64,000 nucleotides of DNA from NIOZ-UU13 sp035528395. GTDB lineage: Bacteria > Planctomycetota > Phycisphaerae > Sedimentisphaerales > Anaerobacaceae. Location: NCBI GenBank assembly GCA_035528395.1, contig DATKYR010000053.1:1-64000 (forward strand), in the 5' to 3' direction. Shown piece by piece: positions 1-8,276 of this stretch. Made by a program: the position numbers and the translations under genes. Below the pieces are notes generated by a model, which searched no databases, had not been told where the DNA came from, and saw nothing but the letters and a program-made list of their open reading frames with translations. Each line of letters starts with the position of its first letter. Within the stretch, counting starts at the first letter, position 1.

Positions 1-57
1 ATTCTTGACGAGATAGTCTTCAAGGTTCGTCTCAGGAGGCTGGCAAGTGAAGAATAA
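1..57 (+). CDS. nqrB: NqrB C-terminal tail (partial)
   Basis: Only the last 18 codons are in the window, read in frame 1 and ending at the TAA at 55-57. The peptide is basic (KVRLRRLASEE at the end), as expected for the cytoplasmic tail of a membrane subunit. It overlaps the GTG start of nqrC by a few bases, as in a tightly coupled operon. Assignment to NqrB rests on the order of the following genes (nqrC-D-E-F); the fragment is too short to recognise alone. Confidence 0.55.
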   Translation: MLDEIVFKVRLRRLASEE

Positions 58-661
58 TGTTTACACGCTATTCTATGCGGGTGTTCTCGGCACCGTTTGC
101 TCTTTGCTTTTGACCGCGGCAGCGAGTTTTACCAAACCTTACCAGCAAGCCAACGCCAAAGCCGAGAAGAACCGCAATATCCTTGGTGTTCTGCAGGTTC
201 CGTATCCTGCTGAAAGCTCGTCACAGGAGCTGGTGAAAATCTTTGAAGATAACGTTAGTCTGGAGCAGAAGGGCGCTCTTACGATGTACAGGTATGTCCC
301 GCCGAAGGATTCCGGCAATAAAGAGACTGTTGCGGTTGGTTTCGAGGGTCCCGGCCTGTGGGGTCCTGTGAAGGGTTTCCTCGCCCTCGGCCGTGACATG
401 AGGACTATCCGCGGGGTAACGTTTTACGAGCAGGAGGAGACGCCCGGCCTCGGCGGTGAGATTGCTGCAAGCTGGTTTCGAGAGCAGTTTGTCGGCAAGT
501 CGATAGTCGATGAAGCCGGCAATCCCGGTATTATTATCAGCAGCAGCGAGGGCACGGCGCCCAACAAGGTCGATGCGATAAGCGGGGCGACCATGACCTG
601 CGACAAGGTCCAGGCGATGCTTAACGAGGCCATAAAGAGCGTTGTTGAGGAGAAGCAATAA
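47..661 (+). CDS. nqrC: Na+-translocating NADH:quinone reductase subunit C (NqrC)
   Basis: A 204-residue subunit of the sodium-pumping NADH:quinone oxidoreductase that carries covalently bound FMN. One N-terminal membrane segment (about residues 7-27) is followed by an FMN-binding domain outside the membrane. The flavinylation motif SGAT is at residues 179-182, so Thr182 should bear the FMN through a phosphoester bond. The protein is shorter than the roughly 260-residue enterobacterial NqrC, and by itself could also be RnfG. The neighbours decide for NQR, because the next two subunits match NqrD and NqrE and the last gene is NqrF, which RNF lacks. The GTG start is supported by AGGAGG at 34-39 and by overlap with the upstream gene. 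Confidence 0.88.
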   Translation: MKNNVYTLFYAGVLGTVCSLLLTAAASFTKPYQQANAKAEKNRNILGVLQVPYPAESSSQELVKIFEDNVSLEQKGALTMYRYVPPKDSGNKETVAVGFEGPGLWGPVKGFLALGRDMRTIRGVTFYEQEETPGLGGEIAASWFREQFVGKSIVDEAGNPGIIISSSEGTAPNKVDAISGATMTCDKVQAMLNEAIKSVVEEKQ

Positions 662-663
662 CA

Positions 664-1329
664 ATGGCGGACAATAAACAGATGGCTTGTATGACATGTG
701 AGCCCAGGGGCCTGTGCGGTGGCAGGGGTCTGCTCACACTAAAGGAAGGCGCCTGGGCGAACAACCCGCTGGCGATTCAGGTACTGGGTATCTGCTCGGC
801 CCTTGCGGTAACGAACCGCCTGGAGAACTCGCTTGTAATGGGCGCAGCGCTTATCTTCGTCTGCGTCGGCTCGAATCTGCTCGTCTCACTGCTTCGGAAG
901 GTCACACCCTATCGCTTCCGGATGATCGCCGAGGTTGCGATTATAGCGACATTTGTGATAGTGTTCGATCAGTTTCTCAGGGCCTTTTACTGGGACATGT
1001 CCAAACAGCTCGGCCCTTACGTCGGCCTGATAATAACCAACTGCATCGTCATGGGCCGGGCCGAGGCGTTTGCCCTTCAAAATCCGCCGGTTCTATCTAT
1101 AGTTGACGGCCTGGCCAACGGTCTTGGCTATGCGGTGGTACTGGCCATCATCGGCCTCTTCAGGGAGCTGCTGGGTGCCGGCGAGATTCTCGGATACAAG
1201 GTCCTCAGCGCTCAATGGTACACGCCCAACCAGCTGATGATTCTGGCGCCGGGTGCGTTTTTTGCGCTGGGTATTGTCATCGGGATATTCAATTGGATTA
1301 AAGGCCCCGAGCCGCAGGAGAAGAAATAA
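664..1329 (+). CDS. nqrD: Na+-translocating NADH:quinone reductase subunit D (NqrD)
   Basis: Integral membrane subunit of the NQR complex, 221 residues. After a Cys-rich 25-residue N-terminal extension, the core begins with NNPLAIQVLGICSALAVT, the family signature. The motif LGPYVGLIITNCIVMGRAEA in the middle half-repeat contains the conserved Cys of the membrane iron-sulfur site formed by NqrD and NqrE. About six hydrophobic segments are visible. The N-terminal extension with CMTCEPRGLCGG has four cysteines and is longer than in the Vibrio protein, which is unusual. Its stop overlaps the nqrE start (TAATG). Confidence 0.93.
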   Translation: MADNKQMACMTCEPRGLCGGRGLLTLKEGAWANNPLAIQVLGICSALAVTNRLENSLVMGAALIFVCVGSNLLVSLLRKVTPYRFRMIAEVAIIATFVIVFDQFLRAFYWDMSKQLGPYVGLIITNCIVMGRAEAFALQNPPVLSIVDGLANGLGYAVVLAIIGLFRELLGAGEILGYKVLSAQWYTPNQLMILAPGAFFALGIVIGIFNWIKGPEPQEKK

Positions 1330-1919
1330 TGAGTGAAACATCTGCATGGGTGATATTCATCGCGGCGATATTTACGAACAATATCCTGCTGACGAACTTT
1401 CTCGGCATGTGTTCGTTTATCGCCTGCTCGGGCCAGATAAAGACATCGCTCGGCCTGGGCACCGCCGTCACTTTCGTGATGATTATGACAACAATACTGA
1501 ATTACGTAATCTATCATTTTGTCTTGGTACCTCTCGGCCTTGTACATTTGCAGTTTATCGTCTTCATAGCGGTTATCGCGGCCTTTGTGCAGTTCGTTGA
1601 GATGTTCGTAGAGCGTTTCAGCCCGAAGCTGTACTTTGCATTAGGTATATTTTTGCCCCTGATTACGGTCAACTGTGCGATTCTCGGGGCCTCATTGTTT
1701 ATGATTATCCGTAAATACAGCTTTTTTCAGTCTGTCGGCTTTGGCCTCGGAGCAGGCATCGGCTGGGCGGTTGCGATTGTACTGCTGGCAGGCCTTAGAC
1801 AGAAGATGCGATATAGTAATATACCCGAGCCGTTCCAGGGCGTGCCTATAGCAATGATCGTTACAGGTGTGCTTGCAATGGCGTTTATGGGCTTTGCAGG
1901 AATGGTATCCATCCAATAG
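1329..1919 (+). CDS. nqrE: Na+-translocating NADH:quinone reductase subunit E (NqrE)
   Basis: Integral membrane subunit of 196 residues that pairs with NqrD as an inverted-topology homologue. Family motifs are visible: NNILLTNFLGMCSFIA near the N-terminus, and ALGIFLPLITVNCAILGAS in the second half, each with the Cys expected to ligate the intramembrane iron-sulfur centre. The C-terminal stretch QKMRYSNIPEPFQG matches NqrE more closely than RnfA. Length equals the family norm (about 198). It is translated directly after nqrD with overlapping stop and start. Confidence 0.94.
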   Translation: MSETSAWVIFIAAIFTNNILLTNFLGMCSFIACSGQIKTSLGLGTAVTFVMIMTTILNYVIYHFVLVPLGLVHLQFIVFIAVIAAFVQFVEMFVERFSPKLYFALGIFLPLITVNCAILGASLFMIIRKYSFFQSVGFGLGAGIGWAVAIVLLAGLRQKMRYSNIPEPFQGVPIAMIVTGVLAMAFMGFAGMVSIQ

Positions 1920-1928
1920 GAGTAGTTA

Positions 1929-3020
1929 ATGGTTTATTTGTGGTCCGTATTGTCTTTTGCAGGCCTTGCAATGGCGTTGGCGGCGTTGCTGATGGTTGCC
2001 GAACGCCTGCTGATAAACTACGGCATCTGCAAGCTCGATATAAACGCCGGCGAAAAACCCCTCGAGCTCAACGGCGGCCAGACCCTGCTTGCCGGCCTTT
2101 ACTCCAATGATATTTTTATACCTTCCGCGTGCGGCGGCAAGGGCTCCTGTGGACACTGCAAGATCACCGTTACAAACGGGGGCGGGCCGTTACTGCCCAC
2201 CGAAACACCGTATCTTAGCCGCAAGGAGATTCGCTCGAACGTTCGTCTGGCCTGCCAGGTAAAGATTCGCGAGGACATCTACGTTCGGATACCCGCAGAG
2301 CTGCTCGATGTCAAGATGTTCAACGCTACCGTAGAGAGTTCCGTAGTGCTGACCTACGATATAAAAGAGATATGCATGCGTCTCGATGAGCCGGCGGAGA
2401 TTTCGCAGCGTCCGGGCCAGTACGTTCAGGTTCAGGCCCCGTCTCCGGATGGTCCCGTATTCCGGGCCTACTCTATCAGCTCACCGGCCTATGAAACCAA
2501 TATTGTCCAGCTTGTTGTCAGGTTGGTTCCCGGCGGGATCGGCTCTACCTATCTGCACAACGTAAGTGCGGGCGATCCCATCAGCTTTACGGGACCCTAT
2601 GGCGAGTTCTGGCTCAACGAGGACCCGTCCGTGGAGATCGTATGTGTCGGGGGCGGCTGCGGTATGGCGCCTATGAGAAATATCATCTATACCCTCTACG
2701 ATAAGTGGCCTGATCGTGTCTGCTGGCTGTTCTTCGGCTGCCGTACCACGCAGGATGTGTTCTACCTCGAACAATTCGAGCAACTTACCAAAAAACATCC
2801 CAATTTGCATGTGATCTATGCACTTTCGGACCAGCTCGGTGAGGACGAAAAATGGGACGGAGAGACAGGCTTCATTCACCTGTCGGCTGATAAGTACCTC
2901 GAGCCCGGAATCCGGCGGCAGGCGTTCCTGTGCGGACCGCCCCTGATGATCGAGGCCGTTACCAGAGTCCTTAAGGAAAAAGGCATTAGTCACGACGATA
3001 TCTTCTATGACGAATTTTAA
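1929..3020 (+). CDS. nqrF: Na+-translocating NADH:quinone reductase subunit F (NqrF), NADH-oxidising subunit
   Basis: NADH entry point of NQR. One N-terminal membrane helix (about 5-29) is followed by a plant-type [2Fe-2S] ferredoxin domain with Cys68, Cys74, Cys77 and Cys109. Next come an FAD-binding barrel with the R-x-Y-S motif at 179-182 and an NADH-binding domain with GGGCGMAP at 241-248 and the CGPP motif near the end. The C-terminal residues FYDEF are typical for NqrF, whose final aromatic residue stacks on FAD. At 363 residues it is about 45 shorter than Vibrio NqrF, mostly in the linkers. It is the last nqr gene; the following gene starts 42 bases later. Confidence 0.94.
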   Translation: MVYLWSVLSFAGLAMALAALLMVAERLLINYGICKLDINAGEKPLELNGGQTLLAGLYSNDIFIPSACGGKGSCGHCKITVTNGGGPLLPTETPYLSRKEIRSNVRLACQVKIREDIYVRIPAELLDVKMFNATVESSVVLTYDIKEICMRLDEPAEISQRPGQYVQVQAPSPDGPVFRAYSISSPAYETNIVQLVVRLVPGGIGSTYLHNVSAGDPISFTGPYGEFWLNEDPSVEIVCVGGGCGMAPMRNIIYTLYDKWPDRVCWLFFGCRTTQDVFYLEQFEQLTKKHPNLHVIYALSDQLGEDEKWDGETGFIHLSADKYLEPGIRRQAFLCGPPLMIEAVTRVLKEKGISHDDIFYDEF

Positions 3021-3062
3021 TGATAATCACCGGATATAAGCTTCCTTAAAGGGCCAGGCTAA

Positions 3063-4070
3063 ATGAAGCTCGAAGAGATTTATCAACCAATTGCAGATGA
3101 CCTCAAAGCGATGGAAAGTATTTTAGAGGCCTCTGTTAAGGAATCAAAAAACCGGTCAATTCAGAAAATGAGCGGCTCCCTGCTGAAATCCGGGGGGAAA
3201 AAGCTCAGGCCCGCGCTTGTTATTCTTTCGGAAAAAGCGGCTTCCGCAGGTAAAAATACTAATTGTAACCACGATGAACTTATCATGCTGGCAAGTGCTG
3301 TGGAGTTAATACACATCGCTTCTTTAATTCACGATGATGTTCTTGATGGGGCGACTATGCGCCGCAGTAAACCCAGTATTAATGCCGAACTTGGAGATGA
3401 TATCTCTATCATATTCGGTGACTATATCTACTCCAAGGCTTTTGACCTGATAGGCAAGTGCAGAAATCCGGATGTTTTTGATTGTATATCCCAGGCAATA
3501 CACGCGATGTGCGAGGGAGAGCTGATTCAGGTCTATCAGAGGGGTAATTTGAATTTATCTAAAGATCACTATATTACCATCGTAAGAAAAAAAACAGCCT
3601 CTTTACTCGCAGCCTGCTGTCATGCAGGGGGCATTTTAGGCAATCATAACCAGACTGTTCAGACAATATTAAAGGGATTCGGGCTGAACTTCGGTATAGC
3701 CTTTCAAATTATAGATGATTGTAAAGATTTAATCAGTGAGGAGCGTGCCCTTGGCAAGCATCCCGGTCAGGATGTGGTTGCCGGTGATATGACTTTACCT
3801 TTGCTGGACCTGCTTGATGCTGTCGGCCAAAGGGAAAGACAAGAAATAAAAAGGATGTTTGAGTCTAAAATAGATAAAAACAGACTTGAAACAATAAGAA
3901 GGATGTATGTTAATTCAAATGCCCTAAGCATGACCCGGCAAACAGCTCTTTATTATATCAATCAGGCAAAATGTAAACTCAATGAACTTGAGAACTCGGA
4001 TTACAAGAAAAGTTTGGATTATCTGACTGACTATATCATACCCGGTAAACTGTTTAATTCTGCGAGATGA
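3063..4070 (+). CDS. Polyprenyl diphosphate synthase (all-trans, long-chain)
   Basis: Condenses isopentenyl diphosphate onto an allylic diphosphate to make a long prenyl chain, most likely the quinone side chain. Length (335) and motifs fit the octaprenyl/heptaprenyl synthase family. The first Asp-rich motif DDVLD is at 91-95, followed by MRR at 99-101, and the second, DDCKD, is at 218-222, both binding magnesium diphosphate. KLRP at 47-50 is the conserved diphosphate-binding region. The product chain length cannot be read with confidence from sequence. Its position right after nqrF suggests supply of the quinone that NQR reduces, which is inference. The ribosome-binding site is weak. Confidence 0.88.
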   Translation: MKLEEIYQPIADDLKAMESILEASVKESKNRSIQKMSGSLLKSGGKKLRPALVILSEKAASAGKNTNCNHDELIMLASAVELIHIASLIHDDVLDGATMRRSKPSINAELGDDISIIFGDYIYSKAFDLIGKCRNPDVFDCISQAIHAMCEGELIQVYQRGNLNLSKDHYITIVRKKTASLLAACCHAGGILGNHNQTVQTILKGFGLNFGIAFQIIDDCKDLISEERALGKHPGQDVVAGDMTLPLLDLLDAVGQRERQEIKRMFESKIDKNRLETIRRMYVNSNALSMTRQTALYYINQAKCKLNELENSDYKKSLDYLTDYIIPGKLFNSAR

Positions 4071-4215
4071 ATTATGGCAAACGCAAAGATTATGATTGTT
4101 ATCTTCACAGCATTTAAATATCTGCCTCGAAGACGACTGTGGCTGAAATAACATATGTCAGTATTAGCCTTTATGGGAAATCTCATTAATAATACTTTGT
4201 CATATTTTGCGCTTA

Positions 4216-5463
4216 TTATTCAACCGGTTTGGCTTTCTTAAGCAAATCGGAAACATCGGCGATACCCAGTCCCGGCCCGACAGGAACATTAATTGCCCCG
4301 TTTTTCAGTCTCAGAGGAGGGTCATACCAGGGGCCTGTCCGAGAAATATCACCTTTGTATTCCTGGAAACCTCCGATGTTCGGCGTACAGGAAGCGAAGT
4401 GAAGCACATCAACATATCCGACGCCGCCACCGGACATATGGGGTATAACGGACATTCCCGCCTCCGCGGCCATGCGCGCCACGCGGGTTGCGCGAATGTA
4501 CCCTCCGTAATAGTGAAGGTCCGGCTGGACGACTTGCACCGCGTTATTTTGAACCATCCATCGAAAACGGCGAATGCTGGACTCCTGCTCTCCACCGGAT
4601 ATCGGAATTGAAAGTGCGTCGGCAACGCGTTTGGTTTCCTCAAGGTGGTCGAATGGACAGGGCTCTTCGAACATATTGATACCATAGTCCTGCATGAGTT
4701 TGCCCATCTCAATAGCTTTACGCCAGTCATAGGAACTATTTGAGTCGGCGTAGATTGTAATTTTGTCACCGAGTGCTTTGCGGACTATGCGAATCAAACC
4801 CTCCGAACGTCCGGGAATGGAATCTGCATTATTGCTCATACGTCCGCCAACCTTAAACTTTATGGCCCTGACACCGGTACGCTCTATATGCTCAGCCAGA
4901 ATAGCAACTTCCTGCTCCGGTGTGGTATTGCGATTGCCGCTGGCTACATAGATAGGAATTTCACGACGTAACACACCGCCAAGCAGTTCTCCCACCGACT
5001 TGTCCGCGATTCGTCCGAGTAAATCAAGCAGGCTGAATTCCACCCATGCCACACAGCACCACAGGGCCAGACCCGACAGCTTGTAATTGCTGCGATATAC
5101 ATACACTCCATCGATGAGTGAATCGAGATCGCGGGCGTCTTTGCCTATGAAGTAAGGGATAACCAACTGCTGTAAAATCGGATAGAGATATGCGGCGCGA
5201 CTATTGGTTACGGCAACACCGACGGCACCATCGGTGCTCCTGGTGCGAACAAAAAAGTTTTTATCCCCGCGCAGCAGCTCGATGGAAGCAATTTTCACAG
5301 GCGATTCAACGGATGCAATTTTCAGTACCGGAGCCGCGGCGGCCTTGTCCAGTTGAGCGATGCTTGTTTTACGGGTCTCGGCGGAAGACAGGCAGCCCTG
5401 TGCCGCTGTCAATACTCCGGCTCCGATACCCGACTTGATAAAACCACGACGATTGAACTTCAT
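4216..5463 (-). CDS. Enolase-superfamily protein (mandelate racemase/muconate lactonizing enzyme type), Tat-exported
   Basis: Probable sugar-acid dehydratase or epimerase of the enolase superfamily, 415 residues. The N-terminus has a twin-arginine signal (NRRGFIK at 4-10, then a hydrophobic stretch) ending near AAQGC, where Cys24 could be a lipobox cysteine. In the barrel, the catalytic K-x-K is Lys202/Lys204. Metal ligands are Asp240, Glu266 and Glu292, and His342 in IPHMSGGG is the second acid/base. Substrate is not determined. The start is backed by AGGAGG a few bases upstream. The next gene upstream on the same strand encodes a sugar isomerase-like protein, so a small uronate/aldonate utilisation group is likely. 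Confidence 0.85.
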   Translation of the reverse strand: MKFNRRGFIKSGIGAGVLTAAQGCLSSAETRKTSIAQLDKAAAAPVLKIASVESPVKIASIELLRGDKNFFVRTRSTDGAVGVAVTNSRAAYLYPILQQLVIPYFIGKDARDLDSLIDGVYVYRSNYKLSGLALWCCVAWVEFSLLDLLGRIADKSVGELLGGVLRREIPIYVASGNRNTTPEQEVAILAEHIERTGVRAIKFKVGGRMSNNADSIPGRSEGLIRIVRKALGDKITIYADSNSSYDWRKAIEMGKLMQDYGINMFEEPCPFDHLEETKRVADALSIPISGGEQESSIRRFRWMVQNNAVQVVQPDLHYYGGYIRATRVARMAAEAGMSVIPHMSGGGVGYVDVLHFASCTPNIGGFQEYKGDISRTGPWYDPPLRLKNGAINVPVGPGLGIADVSDLLKKAKPVE

Positions 5464-5562
5464 TCTGAGCCTCCTGAAGAATAGTTAACTTACCTGGCTA
5501 TATTTATCGTTACTGCTAATGTTTGAATCAGTCGAAGAACCCGGATACATTGCCAAGATGTT

Positions 5563-6411
5563 CTATCTGGAGATTTCATTACGCAGCCATTCGATACTTT
5601 GCTCAATCTTGCCGGGTGCTGCTTCGCATTCTATTGAGAGAACACCATCCCAGTTGATTTCCTTCAGCAGTTCGATGCAGCCGGCTATATTGTCGGCATT
5701 GACTCCTTCGCCAATACCGACCACAGAACAGGCAATCCCTGTCTGCCCCCCTCGTACGGCCTTTGCAAGCTCTTCACTGACATCCTTTATATGGCAATGT
5801 GAAACCTTATCCCGAAACCGCTTAAGGAACTTAACCGGGTCTTGTCCGGCGATGAAGGTGTTGCCGGTATCAAAGTTCATCCTCAGGTAGGGCGAGTCAA
5901 AAAGGCTCAGAATTTTCTCCATAGTATCCGGATTGGTGGTATAAGGACCATGCGGCTCAACATTGATGATAATGTCATATTTCTGGGCCCATTCCAGCAC
6001 TACACGATAGTACTGCTTTATAAGTACCATTACTTCGTCATCGGTGTATCCCTGCGGTTTGCGGCCGCCGTCGGTAGTGTCCACGCAGGGGCATCCGATT
6101 GCTTTGGCGAACTGAATGGCTCGAATAGTGTAGCCGATGCCGCGGTACTGACCATCTGGTGACGACATCGGGTAGGCCGCGTCAAGTTGTGATGTTTTCA
6201 ATCCCATCGAGTCCAAATATTGCTTGAGCTTGAGCGGATCTGAATGAAGTGGTATGTGGGGATTATACCCCAAAGCCTCTATAAAATAGTCCCCGTCGAT
6301 CGTTCCAAATTCTACGTACTCCATATTATGGTCTTTTGCGACCTGGCAAGGGACATCGTACGAGACGTCAAAGTGCCGCCAATTATCAACATGCATGCCT
6401 AACTTTATCAT
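5563..6411 (-). CDS. Sugar phosphate isomerase/epimerase family protein (xylose isomerase-like TIM barrel)
   Basis: A 282-residue TIM-barrel protein of the AP-endonuclease-2/xylose-isomerase-like family, which includes tagatose and psicose 3-epimerases, inosose dehydratases and hydroxypyruvate isomerase. Likely metal-binding residues line up as Glu152 (NVEPHG), Asp181 (NFDTGN), His207 (CHIKD) and Glu261 or Glu263 near the end (SIECE). No signal peptide, so a cytoplasmic enzyme. AGGAG lies 7 bases before the ATG. About 100 bp separates it from the downstream enolase-superfamily gene, and co-transcription is likely. The exact substrate is unknown. Confidence 0.83.
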   Translation of the reverse strand: MIKLGMHVDNWRHFDVSYDVPCQVAKDHNMEYVEFGTIDGDYFIEALGYNPHIPLHSDPLKLKQYLDSMGLKTSQLDAAYPMSSPDGQYRGIGYTIRAIQFAKAIGCPCVDTTDGGRKPQGYTDDEVMVLIKQYYRVVLEWAQKYDIIINVEPHGPYTTNPDTMEKILSLFDSPYLRMNFDTGNTFIAGQDPVKFLKRFRDKVSHCHIKDVSEELAKAVRGGQTGIACSVVGIGEGVNADNIAGCIELLKEINWDGVLSIECEAAPGKIEQSIEWLRNEISR

Positions 6412-6681
6412 GATTTTACTCCTAATTAGGGTCCTTTCAACTATGTTCCCCCGGCTTTTAAGTCATAATACCTAAATCACCGTCCGAATTCCACAACCAA
6501 TTTTGCTTCATTTTTACCGAACAAACCAAACTTGTCCTGCGCTTGCCCTCAGGTAATTAATTTGATATATTAAGAACGTGAATAGACTCAGAAATTATAT
6601 TTGATGTGCCGATGATAACTTTGAATGAAAATTTGGCTTTATGATTTTAAGCGCTGAAAGTCGAATGGAGGTGGAAGTTAT

Positions 6682-7638
6682 ATGTTATTAAATCAATCTT
6701 TTAGAACTGTCTTATTGTTTTCTGCGATTTTTGTGAGATTGGATGTCACCAGCGCCCGAGAAGTAACATATGCCGAACGTTTGGGTTGGCCTTTGGGCAC
6801 AAAAGTGGTGATTTTCCATGTGGACGACGTAGGTATGTCGCATAATTCCAACATGGGGGCAATCAAGTCTGTTGAAGAAGGTATTGCCACCTCTTTGAGC
6901 ATTATGATGCCGTGTCCCTGGGTACCGGAATATGCGGCTCATCTCAAGGCGCATCCAAACACAGACGCCGGTGTTCATCTTACACTTACGTCGGAATGGA
7001 AGAATTATCGATGGGGGCCTGTTGTCGGCAAACCGGCGGTGCCGGGGCTGGTGGACCCAGGCGGTTACTTATGGAAAAATGTTCCCGATGTTGTCGCTCA
7101 TGCTGCTGCTGATGAATTCGAAACTGAGATTCGTGCCCAAATCGATAAGGCCCTGTCTATGGGGATTGAACCTACCCATTTGGATTCACATATGGGAACA
7201 TGTTTCGTCCCGCAGTTTATCGACCGCTATGTAAAAGTGGGTATTGAAAAGAAGATACCAATTCTCATATTTGGAGGGCACATGCAGTATATTGGTGATG
7301 AAGTCGGCCCTCTTAGACCATTGGTAAATTCTATCGCAGAAAAGGTATGGAAGGCCGGACTTCCGGTTCTCGATGATCTTGTAACCCAACCGACAAGGGC
7401 GAGGAATTACGAAGAGAAAAAAGCCGAGTTGATTAAATTGCTGGGTGATATGAAACCGGGCATAACCCAGATTATTGTACACTGTACTGTACAGACGGAG
7501 GTATTCTCACACATTTCCGGCTCGGGTGCGAATCGCGAGGCCGAGCTTCGTTTACTGACTGATCCTGATATAAAAAAGTTCATCGAAAGCGAGGGAATCA
7601 TTCTGACTACATGGCGCGAATTAAAAAAGCGGCGATAA
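6682..7638 (+). CDS. YdjC/ChbG-family carbohydrate deacetylase, probably exported
   Basis: Family members remove acetyl groups from chito-oligosaccharides using a metal on a deformed TIM barrel. Recognised by HVDDVGMSHNSN with Asp48/Asp49, GVHLTL with His99, and THLDSHMG with His166/His170, the expected metal and catalytic residues. The first 25 residues are hydrophobic and end in TSA, so a signal peptide with cleavage around 25 is likely, which is unusual for the mainly cytoplasmic ChbG but frequent in Planctomycetes. GGAGGTGG precedes the ATG. The stop lies one base from the stop of the converging cheB remnant. Confidence 0.85.
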   Translation: MLLNQSFRTVLLFSAIFVRLDVTSAREVTYAERLGWPLGTKVVIFHVDDVGMSHNSNMGAIKSVEEGIATSLSIMMPCPWVPEYAAHLKAHPNTDAGVHLTLTSEWKNYRWGPVVGKPAVPGLVDPGGYLWKNVPDVVAHAAADEFETEIRAQIDKALSMGIEPTHLDSHMGTCFVPQFIDRYVKVGIEKKIPILIFGGHMQYIGDEVGPLRPLVNSIAEKVWKAGLPVLDDLVTQPTRARNYEEKKAELIKLLGDMKPGITQIIVHCTVQTEVFSHISGSGANREAELRLLTDPDIKKFIESEGIILTTWRELKKRR

Positions 7639-7639
7639 A

Positions 7640-8185
7640 CTAACGACTCGCAGCGCCGATCATAGTTCTGGCTACATCCTGCAGCGGGACGATTTTCTGA
7701 GCCGCTCCGCGGTCTATAGCTTCCTTTGGCATACCGAAAACAATACATGATGCCACGTCCTGTGCTATGGTAAAGGCACCGTTTTGACGCATATTCAGAA
7801 GACCGCTTGCTCCGTCATTTCCCATTCCGGTTAGAATTGCTCCAACAGCATTGGCGCCTGCGAACTTTGCAACTGAGTTGAACAATACCTCGGCGCTGGG
7901 CCTTTGGTGGCATATGGAAGGTCCGTCTTTTATGGCAACATAGTAATTTGCACCGGAACGCTGCAGGAGCATATGCAATCCACCGGGAGCTATTAGAACA
8001 CATCCCGGAATAACACGGTCTCCGTGCTGGGCTTCTTTAACATTTACTGTACACTCGCTGTTGAGACGCTGGGCGAAAGACGTTGTAAAATTGGCGGGCA
8101 TATGTTGAACCACTACCGTCCCCGGCGCATTGGCCGGCAAAGCGGGGAGCACACATGATAATGCCTGGACACCTCCGGTTGTAAA
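7640..8185 (-). pseudogene. cheB: CheB methylesterase domain, 5'-truncated remnant
   Basis: The reading frame matches the catalytic half of the chemotaxis methylesterase CheB: VVVQHMP holds the catalytic His and TGMGNDGASG the catalytic Asp. The open frame from the GTG at 8150-8152 gives 170 residues. In-frame sequence continues upstream as FTTGGVQALSCV, which is the family's STGG-x-x-AL nucleophile region, until a TAG at 8186-8188. The residue aligned with the catalytic Ser is Thr, and the receiver domain plus linker of a normal (about 350-residue) CheB are missing. I see no frameshifted continuation. This appears to be a dead gene; a trimmed functional domain is less likely because the nucleophile is changed. 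Confidence 0.75.
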
Positions 8186-8276
8186 CTAAGAAAAGTAGTA
8201 ATCTTAAGGACAGAAGTAGAAGGTACACCTGTGTTCTTATGACGCATGTACTTTTGTGGCATGCGTTTTTTAATGT

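Noticed and set aside
47..3020. RNF complex
   Set aside because: No RnfB/RnfC ferredoxin subunits; the fourth gene is the NADH-oxidising NqrF, and the E subunit tail matches NqrE.
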